Assembly: GCA_037974965.1 (NCBI GenBank)
Contig: JBBPFI010000017.1
Span: 620,001 to 684,000 of the forward strand
Direction of reading: 5' to 3'
Source: Dacryopinax spathularia
Lineage: Eukaryota > Basidiomycota > Dacrymycetes > Dacrymycetales > Dacrymycetaceae
Length of the DNA stretch: 64,000 nucleotides
Within the stretch, counting starts at the first letter, position 1; each line of letters opens with the position of its first letter. The notes below the pieces were generated by a model. The model was not told the DNA's origin, made no database searches, and was given only the letters and a program-made list of their open reading frames with translations. A program made the position numbers and the translations under genes. This document shows positions 38,458-48,115 of this stretch, piece by piece.

Positions 38458-38567
38458 TCTTGACTGTCCCCAGTCAACTGGCTTCTAGGGCGTCGGGTTG
38501 GGGTGGAAGCGAAGGGAAGGAAAGGAATCGAATAAGGAGGGCAAGAACGGTTGGAGGGACGAGAGGA

Positions 38568-38652
38568 AGAGATAGAAGGAGAGAAGGAGAGAGAGAAAGA
38601 GAGAGAGAGAGAGAAAGAGAGAGAAAGAGAAGGAAAGAGAGAGAGACGTTCG
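38568..38652. repeat. GA microsatellite within the element
   Basis: About 85 bp of GAGA/GAAAGA on the plus strand between the 3' LTR and the antisense gene. It would form a purine-rich leader for the antisense transcript or a CT tract in the element's own transcript. Confidence 0.8.
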
Positions 38653-38961
38653 CGGATGTTGGGAACCAACCGAAATGCTGCTGCCATGTACACGAGACAG
38701 GTCCGGCGTATTGGCGGCAGTCCTATCCAACCGTTACGGTCGATTTTGAGCAGGGTGACTATTTCGAATGGCGACTTGTCCAAATTTGCATCGGTCCTTG
38801 CCAGGGTCTTTGCCGAAAGAGAAGCACGTGTCGGCATCCGCGTGCGGAACCAAAATTTCGACTCATTATGTTTGTCTCTGACGCCGTCCATTTCGTTGTC
38901 TCTCTCTTTTCTCCATCTTCGTCACCACCGACATCTCAACTTTTTAATTCGCTTACTTCAA

Positions 38962-40891
38962 ATGTCTATGGCGCCTCGCATGCAGCCCGAAGACCGGCTT
39001 CGCAAGGCCGAAATGGAGCTGGCTGGGATTCGCGCCCAGCAGGAAGAACGCGCAAAGCGTACGGCGGCGCGCAAGTCGACGACGCCCGCCGAGACGACTT
39101 CGAAGGCGGCGGAGGAGGAGGAGAAAGAAGAAGGAGAAGTAGGGGAAGTCGAACAGGTGCGCCCGGTATTGTTTTTCGAATGGAGCTTGCTGCTGACACT
39201 TTTATAGGAGGTCGATAGTGAAGCGGAGGCAGCCGATATCGCTGCGCCCGCCGACAACCAAGGCGAAGCGGTCGCGCCGGCCGATCAGGCTGAGGAGGCG
39301 GACGACATGGTCGTGGACAGCGCTGTCCCGGCTGAAGAGGACGTTGTCCCGACTGCGGACAACGTCGCGATCGGCGAGGACGAGCCGATGGAGGAAGCCG
39401 AGGCGCCTGCGCCTGCGCCGAAGGTCGCGAAGACGATCGCTGCGCCGAAGGTCGCCGAGAAGGCGAAGTCGACCTCCGTCCGGAGGTCAGCTACGCCGAA
39501 GGCCGTCGCGACGGAGGAGAAGACGCCGGCACCGGTTGCCGAACCGGCCAAGAAGATCGCGGCAAGGCCCGTCGCCGCGCCCAAGAAAATCGTTGCGGCT
39601 CCGGCCGTTATCGACTACGTCGATGCGGAGGAGTCGTTCGAGGAGGCGCTGGAGTCGGAGGAGGAGGCGATCGAGTCGGAGGAGGAGATCGCGGAGATCG
39701 TCCCGGTCGTGCGAAGCGTCCGGGAGGTCGTCCAGACCATCCCGGCCAAGCCGGAAGACAGAACGGTGTGGGCGGCGAACGACGATAACGTTCGCGCCGT
39801 CCGTGTACGTTTTCTCTTTTCTTTTCGGTTCGTTCATTGCTGATACGGATGTGTAGCGCGATTTGATAGCTGCTCTGGCAGCGAAGAACGGTTCGATCGC
39901 GGACGTGGACAAAGTCCGCGTCCGTTACTTTGGTCCTGCGACGCAGGCGGCCTGGAAAAAGGCCAAGGTACGTTTTCGGTAGCTTCGATATTCTTTTCGA
40001 TCACTGACTTGTACTTGGTAGGGAGTTCCTGACTTCGCGATCGGTGTACGCGGCCCTCCCATCGAGGAGGGTGAAGATATCGCGCCGAGCCCGGCACAGG
40101 TAAGCATTTCGGTTGTTTTCGGCAGGTCAGAAGGCTAACGCATAGCTGTAGGTCGCGGCTAAGGCGAAGGTGACGGCGCGCGATCCGGCGCCCGTCGTGA
40201 AGAAGGTCGAGACCGCCAAGCGGTCGATCGCGAAGACGCCGGAGCCGGCGAAGGAGGTGAAGAAGGAGAAGAAGGAGGTCGCGAAACCGCGGACGAGGGA
40301 CGAGGTGGTCGTTGTCCTGTCGGACACGGTACGTGTCTTTTCGACAGCGTTCGCGAACTGCTTCTGACCGGTGCGATAGGAAAAGGAGTCGTCCGCGGCA
40401 AGGGGCCCTCGCCGCCGTAAGGTCAAGTCGGCCGCGATTGTGCCGGAGTCGGTGAGTGTCTTCGAGTCACCGTCGCGAAACGTACTGACATCATACGTAG
40501 GATGTCGAGTCGCTCCCGTCCGTTGCGACTGCCGCCAAGGCGAAGCCGAAGCCGAAGCCGAAGGGGAAGGGGAAGGGAAAGGAGAAGAAGAAGGAGGTAC
40601 GCATTCGCGATATGCAGGGGAAGCAGGTGAGCTAATGTCGGTTCGATAGCGGACTCCCGGACTTCCCAACGACGATCCGGTATGTTTTTCGTTGCTACTT
40701 GGCGTTATATAGAATGCTGACTCGATTTTAGTGCAACCAGTGCTCTGAGCGGGGCCGAGCCTGCTCGGGCGGCTACCGTTTCGATCCGACGTCGGACGAC
40801 ATTCTCCTCCGCCGTGGTCGGATCTGCGACCAGTGTCTGAAGCATCGCGATCGTGGCGGATGTGACTTTGCCCAGGCCAGTGAGTGTTTTC

Positions 40892-40925
<34 letters not shown>

Positions 40926-41393
40926 CGGTTTATTTCGGACATCGCTAATCTGTGATTGTAGCGGCCCGCCGTCATCGTGTCGGCGTCAAACGCGATATCG
41001 GCGAGGTCGACGACGCGGCGCCCGGCCCCTCCAGCAAGCGGGCGAAGGTCGCGATCATGGCGGAGCCGAACCCGAAGACGGAGAACTGTCCCGTCGCCGC
41101 TGCGCTCCGGCTCCCCCTCCGTAAGTTCCTTTTGTTTATTTCGTATATTTCGATTGACCTTTGGTATAGATAAAGCGGTCGACATCTTGCGCGACGAGGT
41201 CGAACTAGCCGCCTCGCTCGTCGCGATGATGTCGCACTCCCTCGGCAACCTGCAGGACGCGCTCGAGGACAAGAAGACCCACGCGACGGTTTACGCGATC
41301 CTGCGCGACGGCAAGACGTTCGACGAGTCGCGCCTCATCCGTGTTGTCCCCAAGGACGACGACATGGAGCGCGTCGAGTCCGACGAGGAGTAA
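38962..41393 (+). CDS. Antisense accessory gene of the LTR element: intron-rich, zinc-cluster-like protein
   Basis: A plus-strand gene lying wholly inside the retrotransposon, opposite to gag-pol. From the ATG at 38,962 to the stop at 41,393, stretches of open frame are separated by about ten short segments with GT donors and AG acceptors (typically 50-80 bp), one of them (40,880-40,961) containing a run of 33 T. The predicted product has a basic N-terminus and a long acidic Ala/Glu/Val-rich stretch. Lys/Pro-rich segments follow (for example KPKPKPKGKGKGK), then a cysteine cluster, CNQC..RGRAC near 40,732 and ICDQC..GGC up to about 40,870, with six cysteines as in fungal zinc clusters but different spacing. 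The last part (ILRDEVELAASLVAMM) is helical. The product may bind DNA or RNA; this is inference. Promoter activity could come from the adjacent LTR. I do not recognise a named family. Confidence 0.75.
40893..40925. repeat. Run of 33 T inside an intron of the antisense gene
   Basis: Uninterrupted T on the plus strand just after the donor gtgagtgttttcg. On the element's own strand it is a poly(A) run. It may reflect capture of a poly(A)-bearing sequence or simple slippage. Confidence 0.9.
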
Positions 41394-41645
41394 AGCGGAG
41401 TCCGGAGGGTTTCGGCAGCGGGTCGAAATGGAGGGAGCGGTAGTTAGAAATGCTCCAGGTAGTTTTTGCTGTACGATAGATAGTGCGGTGGAAAGAAACA
41501 GTGTGAAAAACCAATCGCGTGAATTTCGGTAATTTCGGATCGAAGGACTTTAAGGTATTTGGCCTATGGTGTCTGGTATGCAGGCTTGCGACGTCTAAGT
41601 CTATGTCGGCTCGGTTCGAAATGGTATTTCGGATTTTTCCGGCTT

Positions 41646-44600
41646 TCATATGTTTGCCGCATCGTCGTCCTCTCCTTCGTCTTCGTCCTCGTCTTCTTCT
41701 CCTTCTTCTTCTTCTGCTTCGTCTTCTTCTCCTTCTTCTTCTTCTTCTTCTTCTTCGTCTTCTTCGTCTTCTTCTTCTTCTTCTTCTTCTTCGTCTTCTT
41801 CGTCTTCTTCTTCTTCTTCTTCTTCTTCGTCTTCTTCGTCTTCTTCTTCTTCTTCTTCTTCCTCTTCGTCTTCGTCGTCTTCTGCGGCTTCCCGTTCTTC
41901 TCTCGGCCGCCGTGCCTGCGAGTCCACATCAACCGCGTATGGCGCTTCCCGAAGCTTACGCAGTATTGCGTCGATGTGCGTCCTCAAATCCAAGCGAGCA
42001 TAGTACGGAATAATCCTGAAGGCCGCGATGGAATTTCGAAAAGGCGTGCCGTCAAGGTCTGCGACCACATATGCTCCACCGCGTGTGCGTTTGACAACAA
42101 CGAAGGGACCGAGATATCTCGGAAGTGTTTTGTCTCGCATCGGTCCGTCGTTTGCAGTATTTCGAATCAATACCAGGCGACCCGGTTCAAACGTCTCGTC
42201 CGATATTATATTTTCGAACTTTCTGCGAAACCGCTCGGCCGATACTTGTCGGGCCTGCAGGATTCGACGCCGGATCTCATTCAAATCCGTCTCGCGTTTG
42301 AGCAATTGTCTTGCACGGTAGGCTATAAGTTCTGCTCGGCTGAATATCTTCTCCGGAGGTGGAACCAACCAGGTTGCTTGAACAATATCCATTGGTAACG
42401 TAGGATGAGTCCCATGCGCCATGTAATATGGACTCATGCCGGTTGCCGTATGCACCGAAATGCGTTCCGCCCAGAAGACGGCTGGTACAGAAGCTGGCCA
42501 GTCGGCTGTATTTCCTTTACAGACCTTGACGATAGATTCGCGAACGTTCCGATGACTCTGTTCGACCGTCCCATTCGCGCGCGAGTTGTACCCCGAAATT
42601 CGGATATGCGTTATGCTATACTTTTCCGCGAGCTGTTCCAACGCGCGGACCCAAGGCGTACCGTTGTCGCTGACGATTTCGGCAATAGCACCCCAGCGGC
42701 ATAGCACGGAACTATACAGGAACTCCGCGATATTTTCGGCATTTTCGGTTTTCGAGATCGCGAACTCCGGATAATGTGTAAGAGAGCAGCGGGCCTGAAA
42801 TATGTACCGATAACCCCGTTGCTTGCCTCGCGATACTGGCATGAACATCGTGTCGCAGTGGGCTCTATAGAAGAGGTTCTGCGGCATTTGTGCAGTCGGT
42901 GGAATGTGTACATGCTTCATTTGTTGCGCCTGGCATTGGTCGCACGTCTTGAGAAACCACTTAACGTCTTGTGTAAGACTGGGCCACCAATACCGGAGCC
43001 GGATGTGAGCGTGTACCGTCCTGAACCCGCGGTGACCAAGGTCGTCATGCATTGCCTCTAGTATCTCGAATCGATCTGGATATGAAACGTAAAGCCGGTG
43101 CTTTCCGTTGCTGTCTCTCTTGTACAAATCGTCTTCGCCCCGCAGGAAGAATTTCGTAGTATACCGTAAGAACGCTTTGAACTCCTTGTCGAGCATACGC
43201 GGAGGCCGGCGGAAGGACCGAAGGTATCGAATCACCTTTTCGATCGTCTCGTCCTGCTTCGCGGTCTTGGCGTCACGGGGTATCTCCGCCTCTGCGCCGG
43301 GATCATCCCCCCCCTGGGCCAAAAGGACCGGAACTCGCGGCTGCGACGCGAGTTCCAGCGTGAACACCTGAGACAGGTTAAGCGTATCATCTTCAAATTC
43401 GTCTGGGAGTCGGTCCTTAATTTCGGCAATATCGGCTGGTGGCCGGCGCGATAAACCGTCCGGAGCGACGTGTCGGTCCGCCGGTACGTGTACAAGTTTG
43501 AATGGGAATAGGTGAATCCAGGAGACCCATCGGTTAAGCACCGTAGTTGGGCATGCGTCGGGATTGTTCAGCATTCCTTTGATATATTTCGCGTCCACTT
43601 CGAGCGTAAACTCGGGCAAGCCGACCAGCCAGATACGGTAATGTCGAAGTGCCTGATACACTCCGTACAGTTCGAGTTTAGGTTGAGAGTATTTCGATTC
43701 TCTGTCGTTCCATGCGACCGAGCCAAATCGACATGGACGCCGCCGCCCCTTTTCATCCTCTTGATATAGTACGAAACCTACCGCGATGTTCGAAGAGTCC
43801 ACAGCAAGGATGACGCGGCGTCCACATTTGTAATCGATCGGGGTCAGGACGTGATTGCGTTCCGCTTCGAGGGCTGCTGCCTGGAGCTGGCGTACCGCGT
43901 TCCATTCGCGATCGCCGAAGCGGAACTCTACGTCCTTTCGTTTGAGGTTCTCCAGGGGTCGAGCAATGCGGGCGAAATCGCGAATGAAAATTCGCATGAT
44001 ACCAACAGTTCCCAAGAAGGCTCGTACCTCCGAAATGTTTTCGCAAGGTAGTTTCCATTCAATTATCTTTTGCACCTTCGCTGGATCAGGGTGCCGCCCT
44101 TCGTATGAGCATCGATGGCCCAAAAGGATAATTTCGGGAGAGCATAGCTCCGCCTTTGGCCCGGAAAAAGTCGCTCCAGCATGTTCCGCGCGGGTAATGA
44201 TCCGGTGAACATTTGTGAGGTGTTCGAACACAAAACGGCGTATGCCGTTGTTCTCGCGAATCGTTTCGTACCCGCCTGTAGTCTCGTAACGAGTCGTAGG
44301 TCCTTTAATGCCTAAGTCGTCGATAAAGGGCGTTGTGATATGAGGAATTTCGTCGCTAAACAAGAAATTCACATTATCCTGCATGATACCAGGCATATTG
44401 TGAGCTCCCATAGGGGCGACAGTATAGCGAAGAGGCCCGATGAGCGTTTGGAAGGACGTCAGATCCCGCGATTCTGGTGCAAGCGAATGCTGCTCGAAAC
44501 CGCGATAGAAATCTAGGAGTCCATAACATGCGCGTCCGCCGTAACTTTCCAGAAGATGTTCCGTAATGGGTGGGACCGATGTGCTTCGGATCATGACGCC

Positions 44601-45350
44601 ATTGAGCGGCCGTGCATCGATAACCAATCGGTGCTCCCCACTCTTTTTCGGTACGACGAACCATTTCGACCTGTACGCCGATTGGGAAGGCTCGTACGTT
44701 CCGGCCTTCACCTTCTCGCGAAGCATGTCGAGTACGCTCTCGAGAATACCGGGAGGAATGGGTATATTTCGCTCCTGCCATGGAGTGTGTTCGACTGTTG
44801 GAAAAACGACTGGATCGAAGTAGTCATCACGAAAGCGCCCAATTTCGGACTCTGTCCAAGAAAAAGCATTTTCGTGTTCGCGATAAATCCACGCCACCAG
44901 TTTCTCCTCTTCCGGCCAAAGGAAGTTATGTCGGTTGATGTTCAAAGCATCGAATCGTTCCTGGGTAAGTCGAAATCCCGGAGAAAAATCGGGCGGATGT
45001 TTCGGTAAAGGCTTCATGTGCTCGAGAGGATTTGAAGGGAAACGACGTCGTATTTTTAGGTGCTCCGGGTGTGCTGCCGGGACGGGCTTCACGCGCTCGT
45101 CAACTTTCTTGTATTTTCGGATCGCGAGGGCATGTTGAATGGTATCGAAGAAATAATGTTGAGATAAAGTTTCGCGATCGATAATGTCTATTCGTGGAAT
45201 AAGCAGGGCTAATGTCGATATAATCGGGTCGTCTCGCCGTTGGTTTACCGGGTCCTTGACTCCTAAAAATCCTCCTCTATCGCAGCCGGTTCGGAATGAT
45301 TTCCGGCTGCGTGAGTCGCGAGGACAACAGTAACCCCAGTATTCGGGCAT
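41646..45350 (-). CDS. pol: pol of the Ty3/gypsy element (RT, RNase H, integrase)
   Basis: An open frame of about 1,234 codons. Reverse transcriptase lies around residues 225-400, with RLVIDARPLNG and the catalytic FIDDLG in place of the more usual YVDD. RNase H lies around 505-630 (ILAVDSSNIAVGF, KLELYGVYQALRHYR). The integrase zinc finger begins near 765 (HDDLGHRG through CDQCQAQQ), and the catalytic core includes SDNGTPW and GTVEQSHRNVRE. A GPY/F-type module follows (LPRYLGPFVVVKRT). There is no chromodomain; instead the protein ends in about 80 residues of nearly pure Asp/Glu. The frame overlaps the end of gag by about 88 bp in a different reading frame, as in many Ty3/gypsy elements, which are known to use recoding between gag and pol. 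It looks whole. Confidence 0.93.
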   Translation of the reverse strand: MPEYWGYCCPRDSRSRKSFRTGCDRGGFLGVKDPVNQRRDDPIISTLALLIPRIDIIDRETLSQHYFFDTIQHALAIRKYKKVDERVKPVPAAHPEHLKIRRRFPSNPLEHMKPLPKHPPDFSPGFRLTQERFDALNINRHNFLWPEEEKLVAWIYREHENAFSWTESEIGRFRDDYFDPVVFPTVEHTPWQERNIPIPPGILESVLDMLREKVKAGTYEPSQSAYRSKWFVVPKKSGEHRLVIDARPLNGVMIRSTSVPPITEHLLESYGGRACYGLLDFYRGFEQHSLAPESRDLTSFQTLIGPLRYTVAPMGAHNMPGIMQDNVNFLFSDEIPHITTPFIDDLGIKGPTTRYETTGGYETIRENNGIRRFVFEHLTNVHRIITRAEHAGATFSGPKAELCSPEIILLGHRCSYEGRHPDPAKVQKIIEWKLPCENISEVRAFLGTVGIMRIFIRDFARIARPLENLKRKDVEFRFGDREWNAVRQLQAAALEAERNHVLTPIDYKCGRRVILAVDSSNIAVGFVLYQEDEKGRRRPCRFGSVAWNDRESKYSQPKLELYGVYQALRHYRIWLVGLPEFTLEVDAKYIKGMLNNPDACPTTVLNRWVSWIHLFPFKLVHVPADRHVAPDGLSRRPPADIAEIKDRLPDEFEDDTLNLSQVFTLELASQPRVPVLLAQGGDDPGAEAEIPRDAKTAKQDETIEKVIRYLRSFRRPPRMLDKEFKAFLRYTTKFFLRGEDDLYKRDSNGKHRLYVSYPDRFEILEAMHDDLGHRGFRTVHAHIRLRYWWPSLTQDVKWFLKTCDQCQAQQMKHVHIPPTAQMPQNLFYRAHCDTMFMPVSRGKQRGYRYIFQARCSLTHYPEFAISKTENAENIAEFLYSSVLCRWGAIAEIVSDNGTPWVRALEQLAEKYSITHIRISGYNSRANGTVEQSHRNVRESIVKVCKGNTADWPASVPAVFWAERISVHTATGMSPYYMAHGTHPTLPMDIVQATWLVPPPEKIFSRAELIAYRARQLLKRETDLNEIRRRILQARQVSAERFRRKFENIISDETFEPGRLVLIRNTANDGPMRDKTLPRYLGPFVVVKRTRGGAYVVADLDGTPFRNSIAAFRIIPYYARLDLRTHIDAILRKLREAPYAVDVDSQARRPREEREAAEDDEDEEEEEEEEEDEEDEEEEEEEEDEEDEEEEEEEEDEEDEEEEEEEEGEEDEAEEEEGEEDEDEDEGEDDDAANI
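41690..41885 (-). repeat. Acidic codon repeat encoding the pol C-terminus
   Basis: Plus-strand TTC/TCT/CGT triplets encode, on the minus strand, runs of eight Glu alternating with DEED, arranged as three near-identical units of about 36 bp. Slippage has probably expanded it. The plus strand also gives a poly-Ser or poly-Leu/Phe frame, which I treat as a shadow. Confidence 0.85.
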
Positions 45351-47527
45351 GTTATGGTCAGTTCCGATTCGCCATTACCGAAGTCCTTCATTTCGGCGTT
45401 GAATAGCGTAAGGAACGGCCTTCCCAAAAGCAGTAGAACCGGAAGATTCTTTATAACGTGAACCTGAAACAACCCGGTGACCGGCCCGACCGATAAACGA
45501 AGATTTCGGATAAGACCTTCGGTGGCCGTAGTCGCTCCGTTGGCCGAACGGATGTGTCCCGGTGTCTGTTCGTAGACGATGTGCAACTTCTTCCAGATAT
45601 CGTGGTTCATAAGAACCACCGATGCGCCGGAATCCAGCGTGCCAGCGACGGCTACATCGTCATCTCCAACCAGCACGTTTATGGTTCGAAGTTCGACCAT
45701 CGATGGAGCCACAATGGCTCCTTTGGGAGCCTTCGGATTTCCGGACACATGCATCACATAGTCGTAAATATCGCTTCGCGCCTCTGGCAGGAGCTGTTTT
45801 TCGATATCTTCCGAGACGACCTCCAAGGGTGCCGTAGGTTCTGCCGATAAGACTGTATTGGGCTTGGGCAGCCGCTTAGTAGTGGTTTGCTGACAAAAAT
45901 ACTTTCGGATTTGAGGAGAAATGGCGAGCATATCCCGGACCGACACAGTCAACTCGCTGGCCATTATCGACGAAATAACTTTTTCCGCTCGGCTATCATC
46001 CTCTACCGGAGCTCTGAGATGAGTACGAGTCGGCTCTTTGATTTCGGTGTTTTCGACTGGCTTATCGACCATCTCCCGCTCCTCGACCGAGCGTTCGATA
46101 ATTTCCTCCGGTGTTGTTTCTCGTCCGCGACGGTTCGGCACCTCCTTAGCTCTCGGTCGTTCGGCCGGACGTTCGCGGCGTATGGGGAGCGGCCTTCCTT
46201 CCTGTTGCCTTCGGTTGCGGGCCCGGTGCAGCTGTGTTTGGAGCACCGCTAGTGTTCGTTCCAGATCCCTCACGTCGTCTTCGTCCGCGGCCGGGGCCAA
46301 GTGCACATCGGCGACCGAAAAGGGCAAGGCGTCGTTGGGTACGTCTATGGTGAAGGGTGGAACGTCCGATACAACGGAGACGAGGTTTACTGGGGCGTTC
46401 CCACGATTCGGAATGTTTGCCCGAGCATTTAGGTCTGCAACCGTCTGATTCGGATTGCGACTATGCCAGGAAATCACATTCTCTTTCATGTTCGCACCCA
46501 TTACGCGTGGCAACAACATGCCGTTCGGTAGCGTGAGACGGTTCGTAGTAGCATTTCGGATCACGAGGCCCCGTCGAAGATGATCTTCGAGGTCGTTACA
46601 CTCCCTCATCATGTGTCCGGACTGTCCGCACCACAGACATCCTCCGTTATTGGATGGATTCGGGTTCATCGGAGGTCGCGGCGCCTGTGTCGGGTATCCT
46701 TGACCGAAATTCCCGCTTGCAGCCGGCGACAACGCGCCGCGTTCCATATCACGTCGCAGGAGCGTTTCGACGGTTGTCATAAGAGTCGAAATAGCTGTCA
46801 TTAGACCGGCTTCCGTCTCGGTCTTCACCGGAGGATTGGGAACCGGTCCGGACTGATGTCCACCGGATGGCGGCGACGGTACGGCAGGTATCGAGCTCGC
46901 CGTCGTGAGCGGAACATATGGACCGCTTGTAGACGTCCCTGCTAACAGGAATTCAGCCGCCGCGATCACGTCCTCCATGTCGTATGGGTCGTCCGGACGC
47001 TGGTCAGGCTTTTTAATAAGCAGGCGGTTCCGGAGTTTGTCCTGGAATTCGTAATGAAATCCCCGCATGAACAGCGCATTCCTCTCGTAGTCCGAAATTC
47101 GCTTCTTCTTGCTGAGCCACGTCGAAATACGAAGGAACACACGGCGGTATTCCGCGAGCTGGGCACGGTTAAGCATTTGGATACCGGCGCTCATGCTAAC
47201 GACCCGTTCAAGATCGCTTCGCGTATAGAGGGAGTCGTCTTCGACCGCGCCGGGGTAGAGTCCTAGGACATCCCGTTTGAACGCCGGGTAATCCTCGCCC
47301 TCTGCGGATGGGAAGGTTTTCCAGGTTTCGGCAACATCGGTGGGCGCGTACCGAAGTGCCCACTTGATACAGTCTTTCGGGGGTAGCCCAGCATTTTCGG
47401 CACACTGCTCCACATCCTCGAAGTACCGTACCACTGTTTCGGGTGCAACACTGTCGAGATACGGCCGGGCCGTACGGAGAGGCATGCTCCCGCGTGGCGC
47501 TGAGACAACAGGGTCTACTGTGGGCAT
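45263..47527 (-). CDS. gag: gag (with protease) of the Ty3/gypsy element
   Basis: A 754-codon frame starting MPTVDPVVSAPRG. The capsid-like region (about residues 20-200) is of the retrotransposon gag type (YFEDVEQCAENAG, WALRYAPTDVAETW, FRRDVL-like helices). A CCHC zinc knuckle, CLWCGQSGHMMREC, lies near residue 300. An Arg/Glu-rich linker follows, then an aspartic protease motif, TLDSGASVVLM, near residue 645, so protease is carried at the end of this frame rather than in pol. Upstream, about 240 bp of leader separate it from the 5' LTR. The frame looks whole. Confidence 0.92.
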   Translation of the reverse strand: MPTVDPVVSAPRGSMPLRTARPYLDSVAPETVVRYFEDVEQCAENAGLPPKDCIKWALRYAPTDVAETWKTFPSAEGEDYPAFKRDVLGLYPGAVEDDSLYTRSDLERVVSMSAGIQMLNRAQLAEYRRVFLRISTWLSKKKRISDYERNALFMRGFHYEFQDKLRNRLLIKKPDQRPDDPYDMEDVIAAAEFLLAGTSTSGPYVPLTTASSIPAVPSPPSGGHQSGPVPNPPVKTETEAGLMTAISTLMTTVETLLRRDMERGALSPAASGNFGQGYPTQAPRPPMNPNPSNNGGCLWCGQSGHMMRECNDLEDHLRRGLVIRNATTNRLTLPNGMLLPRVMGANMKENVISWHSRNPNQTVADLNARANIPNRGNAPVNLVSVVSDVPPFTIDVPNDALPFSVADVHLAPAADEDDVRDLERTLAVLQTQLHRARNRRQQEGRPLPIRRERPAERPRAKEVPNRRGRETTPEEIIERSVEEREMVDKPVENTEIKEPTRTHLRAPVEDDSRAEKVISSIMASELTVSVRDMLAISPQIRKYFCQQTTTKRLPKPNTVLSAEPTAPLEVVSEDIEKQLLPEARSDIYDYVMHVSGNPKAPKGAIVAPSMVELRTINVLVGDDDVAVAGTLDSGASVVLMNHDIWKKLHIVYEQTPGHIRSANGATTATEGLIRNLRLSVGPVTGLFQVHVIKNLPVLLLLGRPFLTLFNAEMKDFGNGESELTITCPNTGVTVVLATHAAGNHSEPAAIEEDF

Positions 47528-47746
47528 TTCGGATATTTCGGAAGTAACGGTGTGTCGGATAGAAAGTTTTTCGATACTCCGGGACGAGACCGGAGCGGAG
47601 CGAGATCGTACGGTATGCTTCGAAGTTGTAGCGCGAATCGGTAGACGAGAGGAAACCGTCGAGTACGGCTTTCCACTACGAGTGGACAGGTTGGCGGCGT
47701 GCGTATCGTTATATCGGCGAGTGGACGTCGAAAGCCAAGTCGAAGT

Positions 47747-47764
47747 ATCCCAAATCGACCTCCA
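47747..47764 (-). other. Primer-binding-site-like sequence
   Basis: Two bases inside the 5' LTR, the minus strand reads TGGAGGTCGATTTGGGA, starting with the TGG expected to pair with the CCA end of a tRNA. I could not match it to a particular tRNA from memory. Confidence 0.6.
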
Positions 47765-47766
47765 AA

Positions 47767-48111
47767 TGAATAGATACTGTTAGGTTAGACCCAAAGCATC
47801 AAGGGATAGCGTCGATATGGCTTTTCGGTGGTGTCCCGTACGTATTTCGGAGTCGAAAAGAGTGATCTGGCGTGTAGTCAAGTCGAAGTGATAGGTAGAG
47901 CTAGAAAGGGGTAAAACGGAATCGATAACGAGTGTCTGGTACAGATCTTTGCTTATATACGAGTCTAAGTAATGAGTTCAGACTCGTTCCGCCACCCTTT
48001 TCGTATCCGAAACGCAGGTTTCGGATCGCGGATCCAGCCTGCGGTCCTGCCCGTGCGTCCGGTCCCTATGTCGAAGTCGCGATAATGGCCGAAATTCCGA
48101 TAAGCAGCTCA
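47767..48111 (-). repeat. 5' LTR of the Ty3/gypsy element
   Basis: 345 bp, same ends as the copy at 38,095-38,439, with one visible substitution. Directly after it (48,112-48,115) comes the second copy of ATGG, then DNA that continues the right inverted arm. Confidence 0.93.
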
Positions 48112-48115
48112 ATGG
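48112..48115. repeat. Target duplication, right side of the LTR element
   Basis: ATGG, matching 38,091-38,094. Joined across the insertion, the flanks (cctcattcatgg and tcgagagaag) align with the uninterrupted left arm near 20,531-20,552 in reverse complement. Confidence 0.7.

Larger units (their letters stand above)
38095..48111 (-). mobile_element. Ty3/gypsy LTR retrotransposon, 10,017 bp, looks whole, with an antisense accessory gene
   Basis: Two direct 345-bp LTRs with TG...CA ends bound an internal region that reads on the minus strand: leader with primer-binding-like site, gag, pol, then a long tail before the 3' LTR. Pol order is reverse transcriptase, RNase H, integrase, which is the Ty3/gypsy (Metaviridae) order. 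The LTRs differ at one position by eye, so the insertion is recent on an evolutionary scale; a 4-bp duplication flanks it. The tail carries a second gene on the opposite strand (38,962-41,393). The element sits in the right arm of the inverted duplication, in DNA that already existed in both arms, so it came after the duplication. I see no sign of decay in gag or pol. Confidence 0.93.

Noticed and set aside
39218-39856. 212-codon Arg-rich frame in the antisense accessory gene
   Set aside because: Shadow frame: the alternative frame at the same place is flanked by splice sites and continues into the cysteine-cluster exons.
41559-42398. Plus-strand frames rich in Phe/Leu or Ser opposite the acidic tail of pol
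   Set aside because: They are translations of the complementary GAA/GAG repeat, and they overlap the conserved integrase C-terminal region on the other strand.
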